The translations under genes and the position numbers were made by a program. From assembly GCA_018679315.1 (NCBI GenBank), contig JAHHLF010000080.1, positions 1 to 39,647 on the forward strand: a DNA stretch of 39,647 bases. Direction: 5' to 3'. This document shows positions 27,297-37,774 of this stretch, in pieces. This stretch comes from Bacteroidia bacterium (GTDB lineage: Bacteria; Bacteroidota; Bacteroidia; Flavobacteriales; Flavobacteriaceae). The notes below the pieces were generated by a model. It worked only from the letters and a program-made list of their open reading frames with translations. It was not told the origin of the DNA and ran no database searches. Numbering within the stretch: position 1 is the first letter of the stretch; every line of letters begins with the position of its first letter.

Positions 27297-28772
27297 TCAA
27301 TAGGCTTTTGCGAATAAAACCCGCCTTTCCGAGGGTTTGCCGCTAACCATACAGCTACCCTTCCCTTCATATCCACTTAAGGGGATACAACGAATAGTAG
27401 CCATTGTCTCTTTCTTGATCTGTGCTTCTGTTTCGGCGGTGCCATCCCAATGTGCAGCTATAAATCCGCCATGTGCTTCCAGAACCTCTTTAAATTCATC
27501 ATAAGAATCTACACTTCTGATATTCTGATCGCGAAAAGATTCTGCTTTTTTATAAATAGATTCCTGGATCTCAGCCAACAGCTCCGTTATATGATCTACT
27601 GCCTTATCCATGTCAATACTCGCTTTCTCAAGTGTATCGCGACGGGCAATTTCCAAGGTACCCTGCTCCAGGTCTCGTTGACCTATAGCTATTCTGACCG
27701 GAACGCCTTTGAGTTCATATTCATTGAATTTGAAACCGGGTTTATGTGTATCCCGCTGATCAAATTTTACTGAAATGTCTTTGGATTTAAGCTCCTTTAG
27801 TAAGGGTTGTATCTTCTTACTGATGGCATCTAACTGCTCTATTCCTTTATAAATAGGCACAATAACTACCTGGATAGGTGCCAGTTTTGGAGGTAACACC
27901 AAACCATTGTCATCACTATGGGTCATAATGAGTGCCCCCATTAATCGAGTCGATACACCCCAGGATGTCGCCCACACATATTCTTGTTTTCCTTCTTTTG
28001 TGGCAAACTTTACGTCAAAGGCCTTGGCAAAATTCTGACCAAGAAAATGGGAAGTACCGGCCTGTAATGCCTTTCCATCCTGCATAAGTGCTTCAATGCA
28101 AAAAGTATCTTCTGCACCTGCGAAGCGTTCACTTTCTGTTTTAATGCCTTTTATCACAGGTACAGCCATATGGCCTTCGGCAAAATCCGCATAGATATTC
28201 AGGATCAATTCGGCTTCTTCAACCGCTTCCTGTCTTGTCGCATGGGCAGTATGTCCTTCCTGCCACAGAAATTCTGTTGTTCTGAGAAAGAGACGGGTAC
28301 GCATCTCCCATCGCACCACATTTGCCCACTGATTGATCAATAAAGGTAGATCTCTGTAGGATTGAACCCATTTGCGAAATGTATCCCAAATAATGGTTTC
28401 AGATGTGGGCCTGACGATAAGTTCTTCCTCTAGTCGGGCATCCTCATCGACGACTATACTCTTTCCATCATCAGAATTTTTTAATCGATAATGGGTAACA
28501 ACAGCACATTCCTTTGCAAAGCCTTCAACATGACTAGCTTCTTTACTTAAATAGGATTTGGGAATGAATAAGGGAAAATAGGCATTTTCATGCCCGGTTT
28601 CCTTAAACATTTTGTCTAATCCGGCTTGTATTTTTTCCCAGATCGCAAAACCGTATGGCTTGATGACCATACAACCCCGAACCCCGGACATTTCAGCAAG
28701 ATTGGCTTTTATTACGAGTTCATTATACCACTTGGAATAGTCCTCGCTTCGTTTCGTTAAATTTTTACCCAT
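27297..28772 (-). CDS. proS: Prolyl-tRNA synthetase (archaeal/eukaryote-like short type)
   Basis: [75 protein letters not shown]. Confidence 0.96.
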   Translation of the reverse strand: MGKNLTKRSEDYSKWYNELVIKANLAEMSGVRGCMVIKPYGFAIWEKIQAGLDKMFKETGHENAYFPLFIPKSYLSKEASHVEGFAKECAVVTHYRLKNSDDGKSIVVDEDARLEEELIVRPTSETIIWDTFRKWVQSYRDLPLLINQWANVVRWEMRTRLFLRTTEFLWQEGHTAHATRQEAVEEAELILNIYADFAEGHMAVPVIKGIKTESERFAGAEDTFCIEALMQDGKALQAGTSHFLGQNFAKAFDVKFATKEGKQEYVWATSWGVSTRLMGALIMTHSDDNGLVLPPKLAPIQVVIVPIYKGIEQLDAISKKIQPLLKELKSKDISVKFDQRDTHKPGFKFNEYELKGVPVRIAIGQRDLEQGTLEIARRDTLEKASIDMDKAVDHITELLAEIQESIYKKAESFRDQNIRSVDSYDEFKEVLEAHGGFIAAHWDGTAETEAQIKKETMATIRCIPLSGYEGKGSCMVSGKPSERRVLFAKAY

Positions 28773-28871
28773 TAATAAGACTTTGGCATAAAACTTGTGA
28801 CATACATTACAGAAAAAGTTGGGTAAAACTAACTAATTTTAATTGATGTTCAATATTCAAATTGCGATACG

Positions 28872-30248
28872 ATGATACAAGCACTACCCCAACCTAAACC
28901 CCTTAAAATCTTATGGGCCACATTGCTGGGCTCTTTTCTCGTTTCCTGCGGTTCCTACCAGCAGGCTTCTTATTATGATAATGATGGGATTTATACCAAA
29001 GGGGAAAAAAGGACAGTGGTAGAGCGCCCGACGCAACAAGTAGAAACCGTTGAGAAAGAAAGCGATGGTATTTACGGCGATTATTTTGGCCAACGCGCCG
29101 ATCAGATCGATGACATTATGGAGAACGAGATCTTTACGGATGTTGATGAATATTACGGCGGGGTTGAAAATGACAGCATTTTAGGTGAGCAGGAATACGC
29201 GGATATGGATAATGATTATGCCGGATTCGGCGGATGGGGCGATAATGCGAGTCGCGTTGAGATCAATGTATACCCGGACTATGGTTGGGGTGGATTCTAC
29301 GGATGGAACAGTCCTTTCTTTGGCGGCCTTGGATGGGGCGGCCTGTATGGAGGACTAGGCGGATGGTACAACCCTTGGTGGGGACCTAGATTTTACAGTC
29401 CCTGGTGGTATGGCGGTGGCTTTGGATGGGGTTACGCCGGATGGGGCTATGGCGGATGGGGCTATGGCGGATTTGGTTATCCCTTCTATGGATACGGAGG
29501 CTATGGATATGGTTATCATCCATACTACGGATACAATAACAGGTATTCCTATAATCGCAGCAGACGCGGATACTATAACTCTGGCTTAGCTTCAAACAGT
29601 TTAAGAGGCAGATCTAACACCGGCCTTAGTCGCGGAAACAGTAATGTTCGATACAGAAGCAATAGTGGGCGTTCGAATGCGAGTCGCTCCAGTACGGCTT
29701 CACGAACTTCAACTCGAAATAGAAGTAATGTAGCAGGGCGTTCTGCAGGCATAGATGGTATTGCACGAAACAGAGCGTATCGTTCCAGCCGAAGCACGCG
29801 TGCCTTGCCAAACTATAACAGAAGCAGCAGATCAAATCTCTACAATAGAAGCAGCAGATCAAATCAATATAACAGAAGTGCAACGCCGAGAAGCAGCACC
29901 TATCGCAGAGGAACTCAGAGTTCTTCCAATAGAAGCAGCTATCGGAGCACTACCCCACGTAGATCTGTCTATACCAGGCCTAACAATTCCTCGAGGAGTT
30001 CGGGATATAGAAGTCCGAGTCGCAGTTCCTCAAGGAATTCAGGATACCGATCGAGCCGAAGCGCTCCAAGAAGTTCCGGTTACCGCTCCAGCAGGAGTAG
30101 TCCTTCCAGAAGTTCAGGAGTTCGTTCTTCCAGCCGAGGTAGTTCAAGAAGTTCTGGTAGTATGAGAAGCTCCGGAAGAAGCGGTTCAAGATCTTCCGGT
30201 ATGAGCAGATCGTCGGGAAGTAGGGGTAGAAGCGGCGGCCGGCACTAA
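28872..30248 (+). CDS. Low-complexity lipoprotein: Gly/Tyr/Trp-rich central region and Arg/Ser-rich C-terminus
   Basis: Leader ending LLGSFLVSCGSYQQ (lipobox-like); residues about 115-225 GYW-rich; residues about 225-458 dominated by S/R (RSSRSS, RSSGYRSS). Confidence 0.75.
   Translation: MIQALPQPKPLKILWATLLGSFLVSCGSYQQASYYDNDGIYTKGEKRTVVERPTQQVETVEKESDGIYGDYFGQRADQIDDIMENEIFTDVDEYYGGVENDSILGEQEYADMDNDYAGFGGWGDNASRVEINVYPDYGWGGFYGWNSPFFGGLGWGGLYGGLGGWYNPWWGPRFYSPWWYGGGFGWGYAGWGYGGWGYGGFGYPFYGYGGYGYGYHPYYGYNNRYSYNRSRRGYYNSGLASNSLRGRSNTGLSRGNSNVRYRSNSGRSNASRSSTASRTSTRNRSNVAGRSAGIDGIARNRAYRSSRSTRALPNYNRSSRSNLYNRSSRSNQYNRSATPRSSTYRRGTQSSSNRSSYRSTTPRRSVYTRPNNSSRSSGYRSPSRSSSRNSGYRSSRSAPRSSGYRSSRSSPSRSSGVRSSSRGSSRSSGSMRSSGRSGSRSSGMSRSSGSRGRSGGRH
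29424..29483 (+). repeat. 15-nt tandem repeat, 4 units (GGATGGGGCTATGGC consensus)
   Basis: Units 29424, 29439, 29454 and 29469 (middle two identical) encode GWGYA GWGYG GWGYG GFGYP. Confidence 0.85.
29820..29864 (+). repeat. 27-nt-period direct repeat in the RS-rich region
   Basis: AGAAGCAGCAGATCAAAT at 29820-29837 and 29847-29864, encoding NRSSRSNLY / NRSSRSNQY. Confidence 0.8.
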
Positions 30249-30275
30249 TTCCATCAAAACATAAAACAACACAAA

Positions 30276-31778
30276 ATGAAAAGGATCTTAACTTTCATAA
30301 TGGTATTGGCATGCGCAGTTGGAAGCGCACAAACAGCAAATGATGTCTTATTATTCAGCCTGGAAGATCAGCAGGGTACAGCTCGATTCCAGGGTATGAG
30401 TGGCGCTTTTGGTGCCCTGGGAGGCGATATGTCGGCCTTGAATATCAACCCGGCGAGTTCAGCTGTATTCAACAATTCTATTTTCTCTATCACAGGTACC
30501 CACTACGAAAAAGAGAATGCCACAACTTATGGTGGAGGATTCCGAAACATGGACGAAAACCGTGTAGAGCTAAATCAATTAGGCGGTGTATTCGTTTATA
30601 AAAATACGTCCGATTCCGAATGGAAAAAGATTGCTTTTGCCGTGAACTATGATATGGTACAACAATTCAATAATGAGATCGCGGTATCAGGTAACAGTGC
30701 AGAAGGCATAGATAATTACTTTCTTGCTTTTGCACAGGGAGTACCTTTCGGATCGATCCTGATACAAGGCAACGAACTCATTGAAGATGCCTATCTGGAT
30801 ATTGGTGCCAGTTCAGGTTTTGGCGCACAACAAGCCTTCCTTGGATATTACGGTGGCCTGCTAGATCCTACAGATATGGACGAAGCAACAAGCACTTATG
30901 TGCCTACAGCTCAATATAATTCAGTGAATCAGGAATACAGAGAGAGCACTTCTGGTTATAATAGTAAGTTCACGGTGAATTTTGCGGGACAGCATGAAGA
31001 GAATCTTTATGTTGGGGCCTCCTTAAATTTTCATACGATATTTTATGACAAGGCAACCTTCCTTGATGAAACCGGATATGAAGCTGCTTCGCCAGTGCAA
31101 AGCACAATCTTCGATAATCTCTTACATACGGAAGGTTCCGGTTTTTCTTTCCAGTTGGGTGCAATTGCCAAGGTAAACGAAAACATACGCCTTGGAGGAA
31201 GTTATCAGTCTCCTACATGGTATCGTCTGACGGACGATACGGCACAGCGGATAGATAGCGACCTGGCTGATGACGATATTGGATTTATCGATTTTAATAT
31301 CATTAACCTATTTGAAGAATATAAGATCAAAGTACCAGCCAAATACACCGGAAGTGTTGCATTGGTCTTTGGCCGCGACGGATTGCTAAGCTTTGATTAT
31401 TCCTATCAGGATATGGCAAATGCAGAACTTCAGCCTACTTCCGACCCTTCATTTTCAATTGTGAATGATCAGATCGCAAACAACTTTGGGGATATAAATA
31501 CTTTTCGCATCGGAGCGGAATACCGTATAGATGAAGTAAGCCTTAGAGGTGGATATCGTATGGAAGAAAGTCCGTATGTGGATGGAAATACAGTGGGAGA
31601 TCTTACAGGTTATTCCCTTGGATTGGGGTATTCTTTTGGTGGAAGCCGCTTAGATATAGCCTTTAATCAGTCTGAAAGGGATATCAATATGCCCTTATAC
31701 GATGTAGGAATAAACACCCGGGCATTTAGAAACCTGGAAAATACGCAAGTTGCACTTACGTACACGTTGAACTTTTAG
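30276..31778 (+). CDS. Outer membrane protein, OmpP1/FadL/TodX-like beta-barrel
   Basis: MKRILTFIMVLACAVGSAQTANDVLLFSLEDQQGTARFQGMSGAFGALGGDMSALNINPASSAVF; alternating barrel strands and C-terminal aromatic strand VALTYTLNF. Confidence 0.82.
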   Translation: MKRILTFIMVLACAVGSAQTANDVLLFSLEDQQGTARFQGMSGAFGALGGDMSALNINPASSAVFNNSIFSITGTHYEKENATTYGGGFRNMDENRVELNQLGGVFVYKNTSDSEWKKIAFAVNYDMVQQFNNEIAVSGNSAEGIDNYFLAFAQGVPFGSILIQGNELIEDAYLDIGASSGFGAQQAFLGYYGGLLDPTDMDEATSTYVPTAQYNSVNQEYRESTSGYNSKFTVNFAGQHEENLYVGASLNFHTIFYDKATFLDETGYEAASPVQSTIFDNLLHTEGSGFSFQLGAIAKVNENIRLGGSYQSPTWYRLTDDTAQRIDSDLADDDIGFIDFNIINLFEEYKIKVPAKYTGSVALVFGRDGLLSFDYSYQDMANAELQPTSDPSFSIVNDQIANNFGDINTFRIGAEYRIDEVSLRGGYRMEESPYVDGNTVGDLTGYSLGLGYSFGGSRLDIAFNQSERDINMPLYDVGINTRAFRNLENTQVALTYTLNF

Positions 31779-33187
31779 CGTTTTAAACTGAAATGACTAC
31801 GGATGGTGTTGGCTACTACAACGCCTTCTTCATCCCTGGAATATTCAAGTCGGAACCAGTAATCAGAAGATGGCATAGGTCGTCCGTTGAAGGTACCGTC
31901 CCAGCCGAGTGTTACCTCATCTAATTGCTTTAGCAATTTCCCGTATCGGTCGAAAATAAAGACAACCGGATTTGTCAGGGTTTCTATGCCCAAGACATTC
32001 CAGTCATCATGGATCCCATCCCCATTCGGGGTAAAGAATTTTGGATAGCCCACAACAAGGAAGGGAATAGGTTCTGTTGTACCACATCCATTCTTATCGT
32101 TAATGACAAGGGTGTTTTCACCCGGGGGGACATCTACGAATATTGGGGAATCCTGAAAAGGACCGTTATTGATAGAATATTCATAACTACCTGTGCCCTG
32201 AACAAAGACTTCAATAATATTCCGGTCCGACAGATCTTCAAGAACATCGATCCGATCAAGGACAGGTATCCCATAAAAAGTGATCAGGATATCATCCGTT
32301 ATGACGGTAGCTAATGTCGTTTCAATAGAGACAAAATAGCGTCCGGAATTGGGGCTTGTAACCGTATATGTAGTTTCTGCCGCTCCTGAGGCCAATATCT
32401 GATCAACAACACCGTCATCTTCATAATCCACAGACCAGGTAACGTTGGCAATGTCGGGTCCTGCAGGGGAATTCAATGCACTCAAAACGATATCCGGATC
32501 TCCTTCACAGGCAATAATGTCCAGGCCAAGGAACTCGTCCCGTAGTGTACAATCCAGGGCAGTGTCCTGGTCGGCATCAACCGAGGTGCCGGTAAATGTC
32601 AAAATGTAGGATTCAGGATCTCCGTCGAAATTTGTATTAAAATTGTTGATGAGCAGATAGTATATTTCACCGGCCTGTACGTCTAGCCATTCGTCATAGG
32701 TATTCTGACTCCCCACTAAGGGTGGCGCACCGGCCTGTCCATTTTCCGGGTTGACTCCTATTCCGGTAAATCGGGTAGTATTCACTTCATAGTTGCAGCG
32801 AATTGGTTGGGCCGTGCCATTGCTGATGCCAGCGCAATCCGAATCAGGACCGTATAAGGCAAAATCCCATTCTGCTGTAATTGTCATACCGGTTGAGGGA
32901 AGAGCCTCTATGTCAAATCCGATCTGACCGTCTGTTCCTGCCCGAAATACGAACCAGGAGGTGTTATTCTCAATATTGGCAGAACTTACGCTCCCTTTTT
33001 CTAAACAACCTGATTGGCGGATCACATCGGGATCAAAATCATCGATATCGCCCCCTCCATCTGCAATTCCAACGATAGGTGCATCGGCACAAACAGGAAT
33101 AGCAGTACGGCAATCAGGTGCATTTTGTGCACTAGCGACCGTTGTAAAAAAGAAAATAATACTAAGGGATAAGATTAGCAGGCGCAT
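31775..33187 (-). CDS. Secreted protein with T9SS type B (gliding motility-associated) C-terminal domain
   Basis: Signal MRLLILSLSIIFFFTTVASAQ; C-terminus FFTPNGDGIHDDWNVLGIETLTNPVVFIFDRYGKLLKQLDEVTLGWDGTFNGRPMPSSDYWFRLEY. Longer start at 33205 possible. Confidence 0.9.
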   Translation of the reverse strand: MRLLILSLSIIFFFTTVASAQNAPDCRTAIPVCADAPIVGIADGGGDIDDFDPDVIRQSGCLEKGSVSSANIENNTSWFVFRAGTDGQIGFDIEALPSTGMTITAEWDFALYGPDSDCAGISNGTAQPIRCNYEVNTTRFTGIGVNPENGQAGAPPLVGSQNTYDEWLDVQAGEIYYLLINNFNTNFDGDPESYILTFTGTSVDADQDTALDCTLRDEFLGLDIIACEGDPDIVLSALNSPAGPDIANVTWSVDYEDDGVVDQILASGAAETTYTVTSPNSGRYFVSIETTLATVITDDILITFYGIPVLDRIDVLEDLSDRNIIEVFVQGTGSYEYSINNGPFQDSPIFVDVPPGENTLVINDKNGCGTTEPIPFLVVGYPKFFTPNGDGIHDDWNVLGIETLTNPVVFIFDRYGKLLKQLDEVTLGWDGTFNGRPMPSSDYWFRLEYSRDEEGVVVANTIRSHFSLKR

Positions 33188-33317
33188 TCTGAGTGGGGCT
33201 AACAACTATGGTTTTTCTAGAGTATAACTACGGCAGGCCTTATTTAGTATGCAGAAAATTGAGTTTTCGGACTATTATTCGATGAACCGCACCTATCGAA
33301 AATTAGCATGTTGGTTA

Positions 33318-35123
33318 TCAGCGTCTTAGCGCAAAGTGGTTATTTATGTAGGCAGCTTCTACACGTTGTCCTTGAACATCCATATAAGAAAGTTTGAACC
33401 AGTAGTCTGTCGAAGGTAATTCACGCCCGTTAAATGTGCCGTCCCATCCAACACTTTGCATGTCTAACTCCTTGATAAACATCCCATAGCGATTAAAAAT
33501 ATGGACGATCGGTTCCTGAAGGCTTTCAAGGCCTTCAATATGCCAGAAATCATTCGCCCCATCTCCATTAGGCGTAAAGAATTTTGGAAATCCAACTACA
33601 GTGATCTCTGCTGAAACAGAGCCGCATCCCTTTGGGTCGTTTATGGTAACCGTATGCAGGCCGGGGGCAACATTTGAGAATATATTGGAGGCTTGTATCG
33701 GGCCATTATCCAATTGATATTCATAGGGTACATCCAATTCTGTTAGTACCTGAATTGTGTTATTCTTTTGAAGATCTTCTACGATCACCTCATCTATGCG
33801 GGGCGCCAGTGAGATAGTTACACTAACTGTTTTAGTGATAGAACAATCAACCCCATTGCCCGAGTTTGTAACTGTAAGGGTATATTCTCCGTCCTGGCTG
33901 ACAAATATACTGGAGGTGTTTTCACCTGTACTCCACATATAGTCGTACTGTCCTATACCAGATATTTCGCCTATTTCAACACCAGTGGTCGATTCGCAGA
34001 TATACACATCAGTTTCAATATCCAGTTCCGGTGTTTGTACAACGGTCAGATCAAAGGATTGAGAGGCATCAAAGCAAGCCGGGTTTTCTTGCGAGCTGAT
34101 CCTGGCGAAAATTGTTACCGATCCTGCAGAAGGGGAATACAAGGCAGGAAGGGGATTAATTCCCAGCTGTGCATCAGTTGCATCCTCGTGATAGGTGACC
34201 ACAAAATCAGATGGATCCTGACTTCCCAGGACTTCAGCGTTTTTTACTTCCAGGTTATACGTTTCCAATCCTGAACAACTTACAGCATCAGTCATAGCTT
34301 GTGCTGTAGGTGCAGGGCTAAAAAATACCTGTACATCACTGATGAGATTATTTTGCGTTGTCCGGATCACCTCAACCCTGTACAAGGCAGAAGTTGTGAC
34401 GTTTAATGCGGGGTTCGTTTCCCCTGGAAGAAGCTGAAATCCGCTTCCTGTATCGGAATACCAGGTGTAGCTAAGCACATCAGTTGTCGTTGCATCCAAG
34501 ACAATGGGATCTCCCTCACATGCTGCTAAAGGGGGACCTAATAAGTTGCTGATTATAGAGCAATCCAATGCATCGTAGGGGTTTGTCACAAATATCTCAC
34601 CTGAAAATTGAATCGAGAATCCCGAGTTAGTATTGCTGAAATTATTGATCAGCAGGTAATAATCTTCTCCCGGACTTACATCTAACCAATCTTCGTATAA
34701 AAAAGTATCTGCATTGCCATTTGGATCTTCGCCCACGCCCATAAATGTCTCCATATCGCGATTATCAAAAAAGTTGCATCGCACCGGATCTCCCAGATTA
34801 TTGCAGTCATTAGTTTGGTACAAGGCAAAATCCCAATCCTCAGAGGAATCAAAGCCAATATTGAAACCCAATTGTCCGCTGGCGCCGGTTCTGAATCGGT
34901 ACCAGGCAGAATTAGACTCAATAGCTCCTGTGATCGTAGGTTCAAGGCATCCACTCGCTGAAGCGCCATTAAAATCGTCAATCCCATAGCCCATAGTTCC
35001 ACTATTCACCGGCGTATTGTTACAGATCGGGATTGCATTTACACAATCCGCTGATATCTGTGCAAAAAGAGTCGGGGACACGAATACGAATAAAAACCAA
35101 AAAAAGAGGGTTTTCCACCTCAT
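33318..35123 (-). CDS. Secreted protein with T9SS type B C-terminal domain, paralog of the adjacent gene
   Basis: Signal MRWKTLFFWFLFVFVSPTLFAQ; FFTPNGDGANDFWHIEGLESLQEPIVHIFNRYGMFIKELDMQSVGWDGTFNGRELPSTDYWFKLSY. Confidence 0.9.
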   Translation of the reverse strand: MRWKTLFFWFLFVFVSPTLFAQISADCVNAIPICNNTPVNSGTMGYGIDDFNGASASGCLEPTITGAIESNSAWYRFRTGASGQLGFNIGFDSSEDWDFALYQTNDCNNLGDPVRCNFFDNRDMETFMGVGEDPNGNADTFLYEDWLDVSPGEDYYLLINNFSNTNSGFSIQFSGEIFVTNPYDALDCSIISNLLGPPLAACEGDPIVLDATTTDVLSYTWYSDTGSGFQLLPGETNPALNVTTSALYRVEVIRTTQNNLISDVQVFFSPAPTAQAMTDAVSCSGLETYNLEVKNAEVLGSQDPSDFVVTYHEDATDAQLGINPLPALYSPSAGSVTIFARISSQENPACFDASQSFDLTVVQTPELDIETDVYICESTTGVEIGEISGIGQYDYMWSTGENTSSIFVSQDGEYTLTVTNSGNGVDCSITKTVSVTISLAPRIDEVIVEDLQKNNTIQVLTELDVPYEYQLDNGPIQASNIFSNVAPGLHTVTINDPKGCGSVSAEITVVGFPKFFTPNGDGANDFWHIEGLESLQEPIVHIFNRYGMFIKELDMQSVGWDGTFNGRELPSTDYWFKLSYMDVQGQRVEAAYINNHFALRR

Positions 35124-35259
35124 GTCTAGAAAGGGCTTTGCATTATATAAAAATATGGCTAAGGTGTACTACACCCTAAATAATGTTGTGTATGCCCGTA
35201 AACACGATATAAAGTGCCATTTTATGTATATCTTTGCTCTTCTTTAAAGACTATTTTTA

Positions 35260-35940
35260 ATGAAATTTGACCCCGATTTAGAAGCACATTTAGATGCCCT
35301 CGGAAATGATCATGTATCGGCCTCGGAAACGACTCCTATACGGCCGGATGCCTTTGTATTGAGTGATGATGAAAAAATAGACCGGATAAGGGAAAATATC
35401 AGGGAAATAATGCTTACCCTGGGTATGGATCTGGAAGATGATAGTTTGAAGGGAACTCCCCAACGTGTGGCCAAGATGTATGTGAAAGAGATCTTTGGTG
35501 GCTTGCATCCAAAAAGACAGCCAAAACCATCTACTTTTAAGAATAAATACAAATACGGCGAAATGCTGGTAGAAAAGAATATTACTGTCTATTCTACCTG
35601 CGAACACCATTTACTACCTATAGTTGGAAAGGCGCATATTGCCTATTTGTCCAGCGGAACTGTTATTGGTCTTTCGAAAATGAACAGAATAGTGGATTAT
35701 TACGCAAAACGTCCTCAGGTTCAGGAACGAATGAATATACAGATCGTCAAGGAACTGCAAAAAGCCCTGAATACGGAAGATGTAGCCTGTGTGATCGATG
35801 CAAAACACTTGTGTGTGAACTCCAGGGGCATCAAAGATGTAGATAGCAGTACCGTTACAGCAGAGTATGGCGGTAAATTCAAAGAGGAATCGGTCAGAAG
35901 GGAATTTCTGGACTATATTAAACTGGAAACGAATTTCTAA
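35260..35940 (+). CDS. folE: GTP cyclohydrolase I
   Basis: [65 protein letters not shown]. Confidence 0.96.
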   Translation: MKFDPDLEAHLDALGNDHVSASETTPIRPDAFVLSDDEKIDRIRENIREIMLTLGMDLEDDSLKGTPQRVAKMYVKEIFGGLHPKRQPKPSTFKNKYKYGEMLVEKNITVYSTCEHHLLPIVGKAHIAYLSSGTVIGLSKMNRIVDYYAKRPQVQERMNIQIVKELQKALNTEDVACVIDAKHLCVNSRGIKDVDSSTVTAEYGGKFKEESVRREFLDYIKLETNF

Positions 35941-35953
35941 TACCAGCCGATCT

Positions 35954-37432
35954 ATGCAGCTGTATACCAGCCAAAAGCTTCAGGTTCATAATTCTTTATC
36001 AGGAAAAAAGGAAGTCTTCACTCCTCTGAATGAAGGACATGTTGGGATGTATGTATGTGGCCCTACGGTCTATAGCAATGTGCACCTTGGTAATTGCCGG
36101 ACCTTTATGTCTTTTGACATGATCTATCGCTATCTAAAGCATTTGGGCTATAAAGTTCGTTATGTGCGAAATATTACAGATGCCGGACACCTGGAAGATG
36201 AAGGGGAACAAGAAGACAAGATCTCCAAAAAAGCGCGTCTTGAACAACTAGAACCCATGGAGGTGGTACAACGGTATACTGTTGATTTTCATCAGATACT
36301 CGAAAAATTCAACTTCTTACCACCGAGTATTGAACCTACAGCAACCGGACATATCATTGAACAAATCGAGATCATCAAAGATATTCTGGAGAAAGGATAT
36401 GCGTATGAAATGAATGGCTCTGTTTATTTCGATGTAAGTAAGTTCAACAAGAAATATACCTACGGTAAATTAAGTGGCAGAAAGCTTGAAGATATGATCA
36501 CAAATACCCGTGATCTGGCTGCTCAGGATGAAAAGCGAAATCCTCAGGATTTTGCCTTATGGAAGAAGGCCGAGCCTCAGCATATTATGCGCTGGCCATC
36601 CCCTTGGGGTGATGGTTTCCCAGGATGGCATTTAGAATGTACGGCCATGAGCACGAAGTACCTTGGCGAAACATTTGATATTCACGGAGGTGGTATGGAT
36701 CTGAAATTCCCGCACCATGAAGCAGAGATCGCACAGGCCGAAGCGAGTTATGGGCATTCACCAGTTCGCTATTGGCTTCATACCAATATGCTTACTTTAA
36801 ATGGCAAGAAAATGGCCAAATCTACCGGCAACAATATCCTGCCCAATGAAATTTTTAGTGGCCAAAATGATATTTTAAGCAAGGCTTATAGCCCATCTGC
36901 TGTTCGCTTTTTTATGATGCAAGCGCATTATTCCAGCATTCTGGACCTAAGTGATGATGCCCTCGCGGCTTCCGAAAAAGGCTACTTGAAGCTAATGGAA
37001 GCGATGAATCAGCTGGCTGATCTCCCTACAGGCAAAACCACAGATTTTGATATTACCTCCTGGAAGCAAGAGTGCTACAAAGCAATGAATGACGATTTTA
37101 ATACACCTGTCCTTATCGCACAACTTTTCGAAGCCGTACGTCAGACAAACCTTATTCATGATAGTCAGGCTTCCATATCCCAGGAAGACAAGGAAGAATT
37201 GATCCAAAGCATGTCTGTTTTTGTATATGAGATCCTTGGCTTAGAGAATAATCAGGACATGGGCCAGGATAGAGATACCTTATCAGGCCTGGTAGATCTG
37301 TTGATTGAAATTCGCAATTCTGCCCGTGCCAATAAAGACTTTGCTACATCCGATAAGATACGTGATGATCTGGCGAATCTTGGCGTTCAACTAAAGGACG
37401 GCAAAGAGGGAACCTCTTTCAGCATTAAGTAA
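35954..37432 (+). CDS. cysS: Cysteinyl-tRNA synthetase
   Basis: [73 protein letters not shown]. Start corrected to 35954 (MQLYTSQK). Confidence 0.96.
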   Translation: MQLYTSQKLQVHNSLSGKKEVFTPLNEGHVGMYVCGPTVYSNVHLGNCRTFMSFDMIYRYLKHLGYKVRYVRNITDAGHLEDEGEQEDKISKKARLEQLEPMEVVQRYTVDFHQILEKFNFLPPSIEPTATGHIIEQIEIIKDILEKGYAYEMNGSVYFDVSKFNKKYTYGKLSGRKLEDMITNTRDLAAQDEKRNPQDFALWKKAEPQHIMRWPSPWGDGFPGWHLECTAMSTKYLGETFDIHGGGMDLKFPHHEAEIAQAEASYGHSPVRYWLHTNMLTLNGKKMAKSTGNNILPNEIFSGQNDILSKAYSPSAVRFFMMQAHYSSILDLSDDALAASEKGYLKLMEAMNQLADLPTGKTTDFDITSWKQECYKAMNDDFNTPVLIAQLFEAVRQTNLIHDSQASISQEDKEELIQSMSVFVYEILGLENNQDMGQDRDTLSGLVDLLIEIRNSARANKDFATSDKIRDDLANLGVQLKDGKEGTSFSIK

Positions 37433-37460
37433 TTTAAGTCGGTATACGGCTACTACTCAA

Positions 37461-37688
37461 ATGACCTTAAAAAAAATTCTAATAGCCCCATTTGTTTTTC
37501 TCGTCAGGGCCTACCAATTGCTTATTTCTTCATGGACACCCTCAAGCTGTCGGTATAGCCCCACTTGCTCACATTACACCCTGGAGGCATTAAAAAAACA
37601 TGGTCTGTTTAAAGGCGGGTGGCTATCAATTAAAAGAATTGCAAGCTGTCACCCCTGGGGAGGTCAGGGATATGATCCCGTTCCCTGA
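37461..37688 (+). CDS. yidD: Membrane protein insertion efficiency factor YidD
   Basis: [58 protein letters not shown]. Confidence 0.95.
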   Translation: MTLKKILIAPFVFLVRAYQLLISSWTPSSCRYSPTCSHYTLEALKKHGLFKGGWLSIKRIASCHPWGGQGYDPVP

Positions 37689-37774
37689 TTCTTTTAACTT
37701 GACAAAAGGTTAGGAATTACACCGCGCTTGTCCAGAACCTATTTTAGTATCTTAGCGGCCAAATCATTTTTCAA

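Noticed and set aside
29755-30165. 136-aa alternate-frame ORF inside the RS-rich lipoprotein gene
   Set aside because: Repetitive AGA/AGC/TCC codons keep other frames open; the main frame has a signal peptide and consistent composition.
29424-30240. Possible CRISPR-like or satellite array
   Set aside because: Repeats are short, contiguous and codon-phased within one ORF; no unique spacers of regular length.
35867-35953. Upstream extension of cysS overlapping folE
   Set aside because: The extension has no similarity to CysRS N-termini; MQLYTSQK at 35954 is the expected start.
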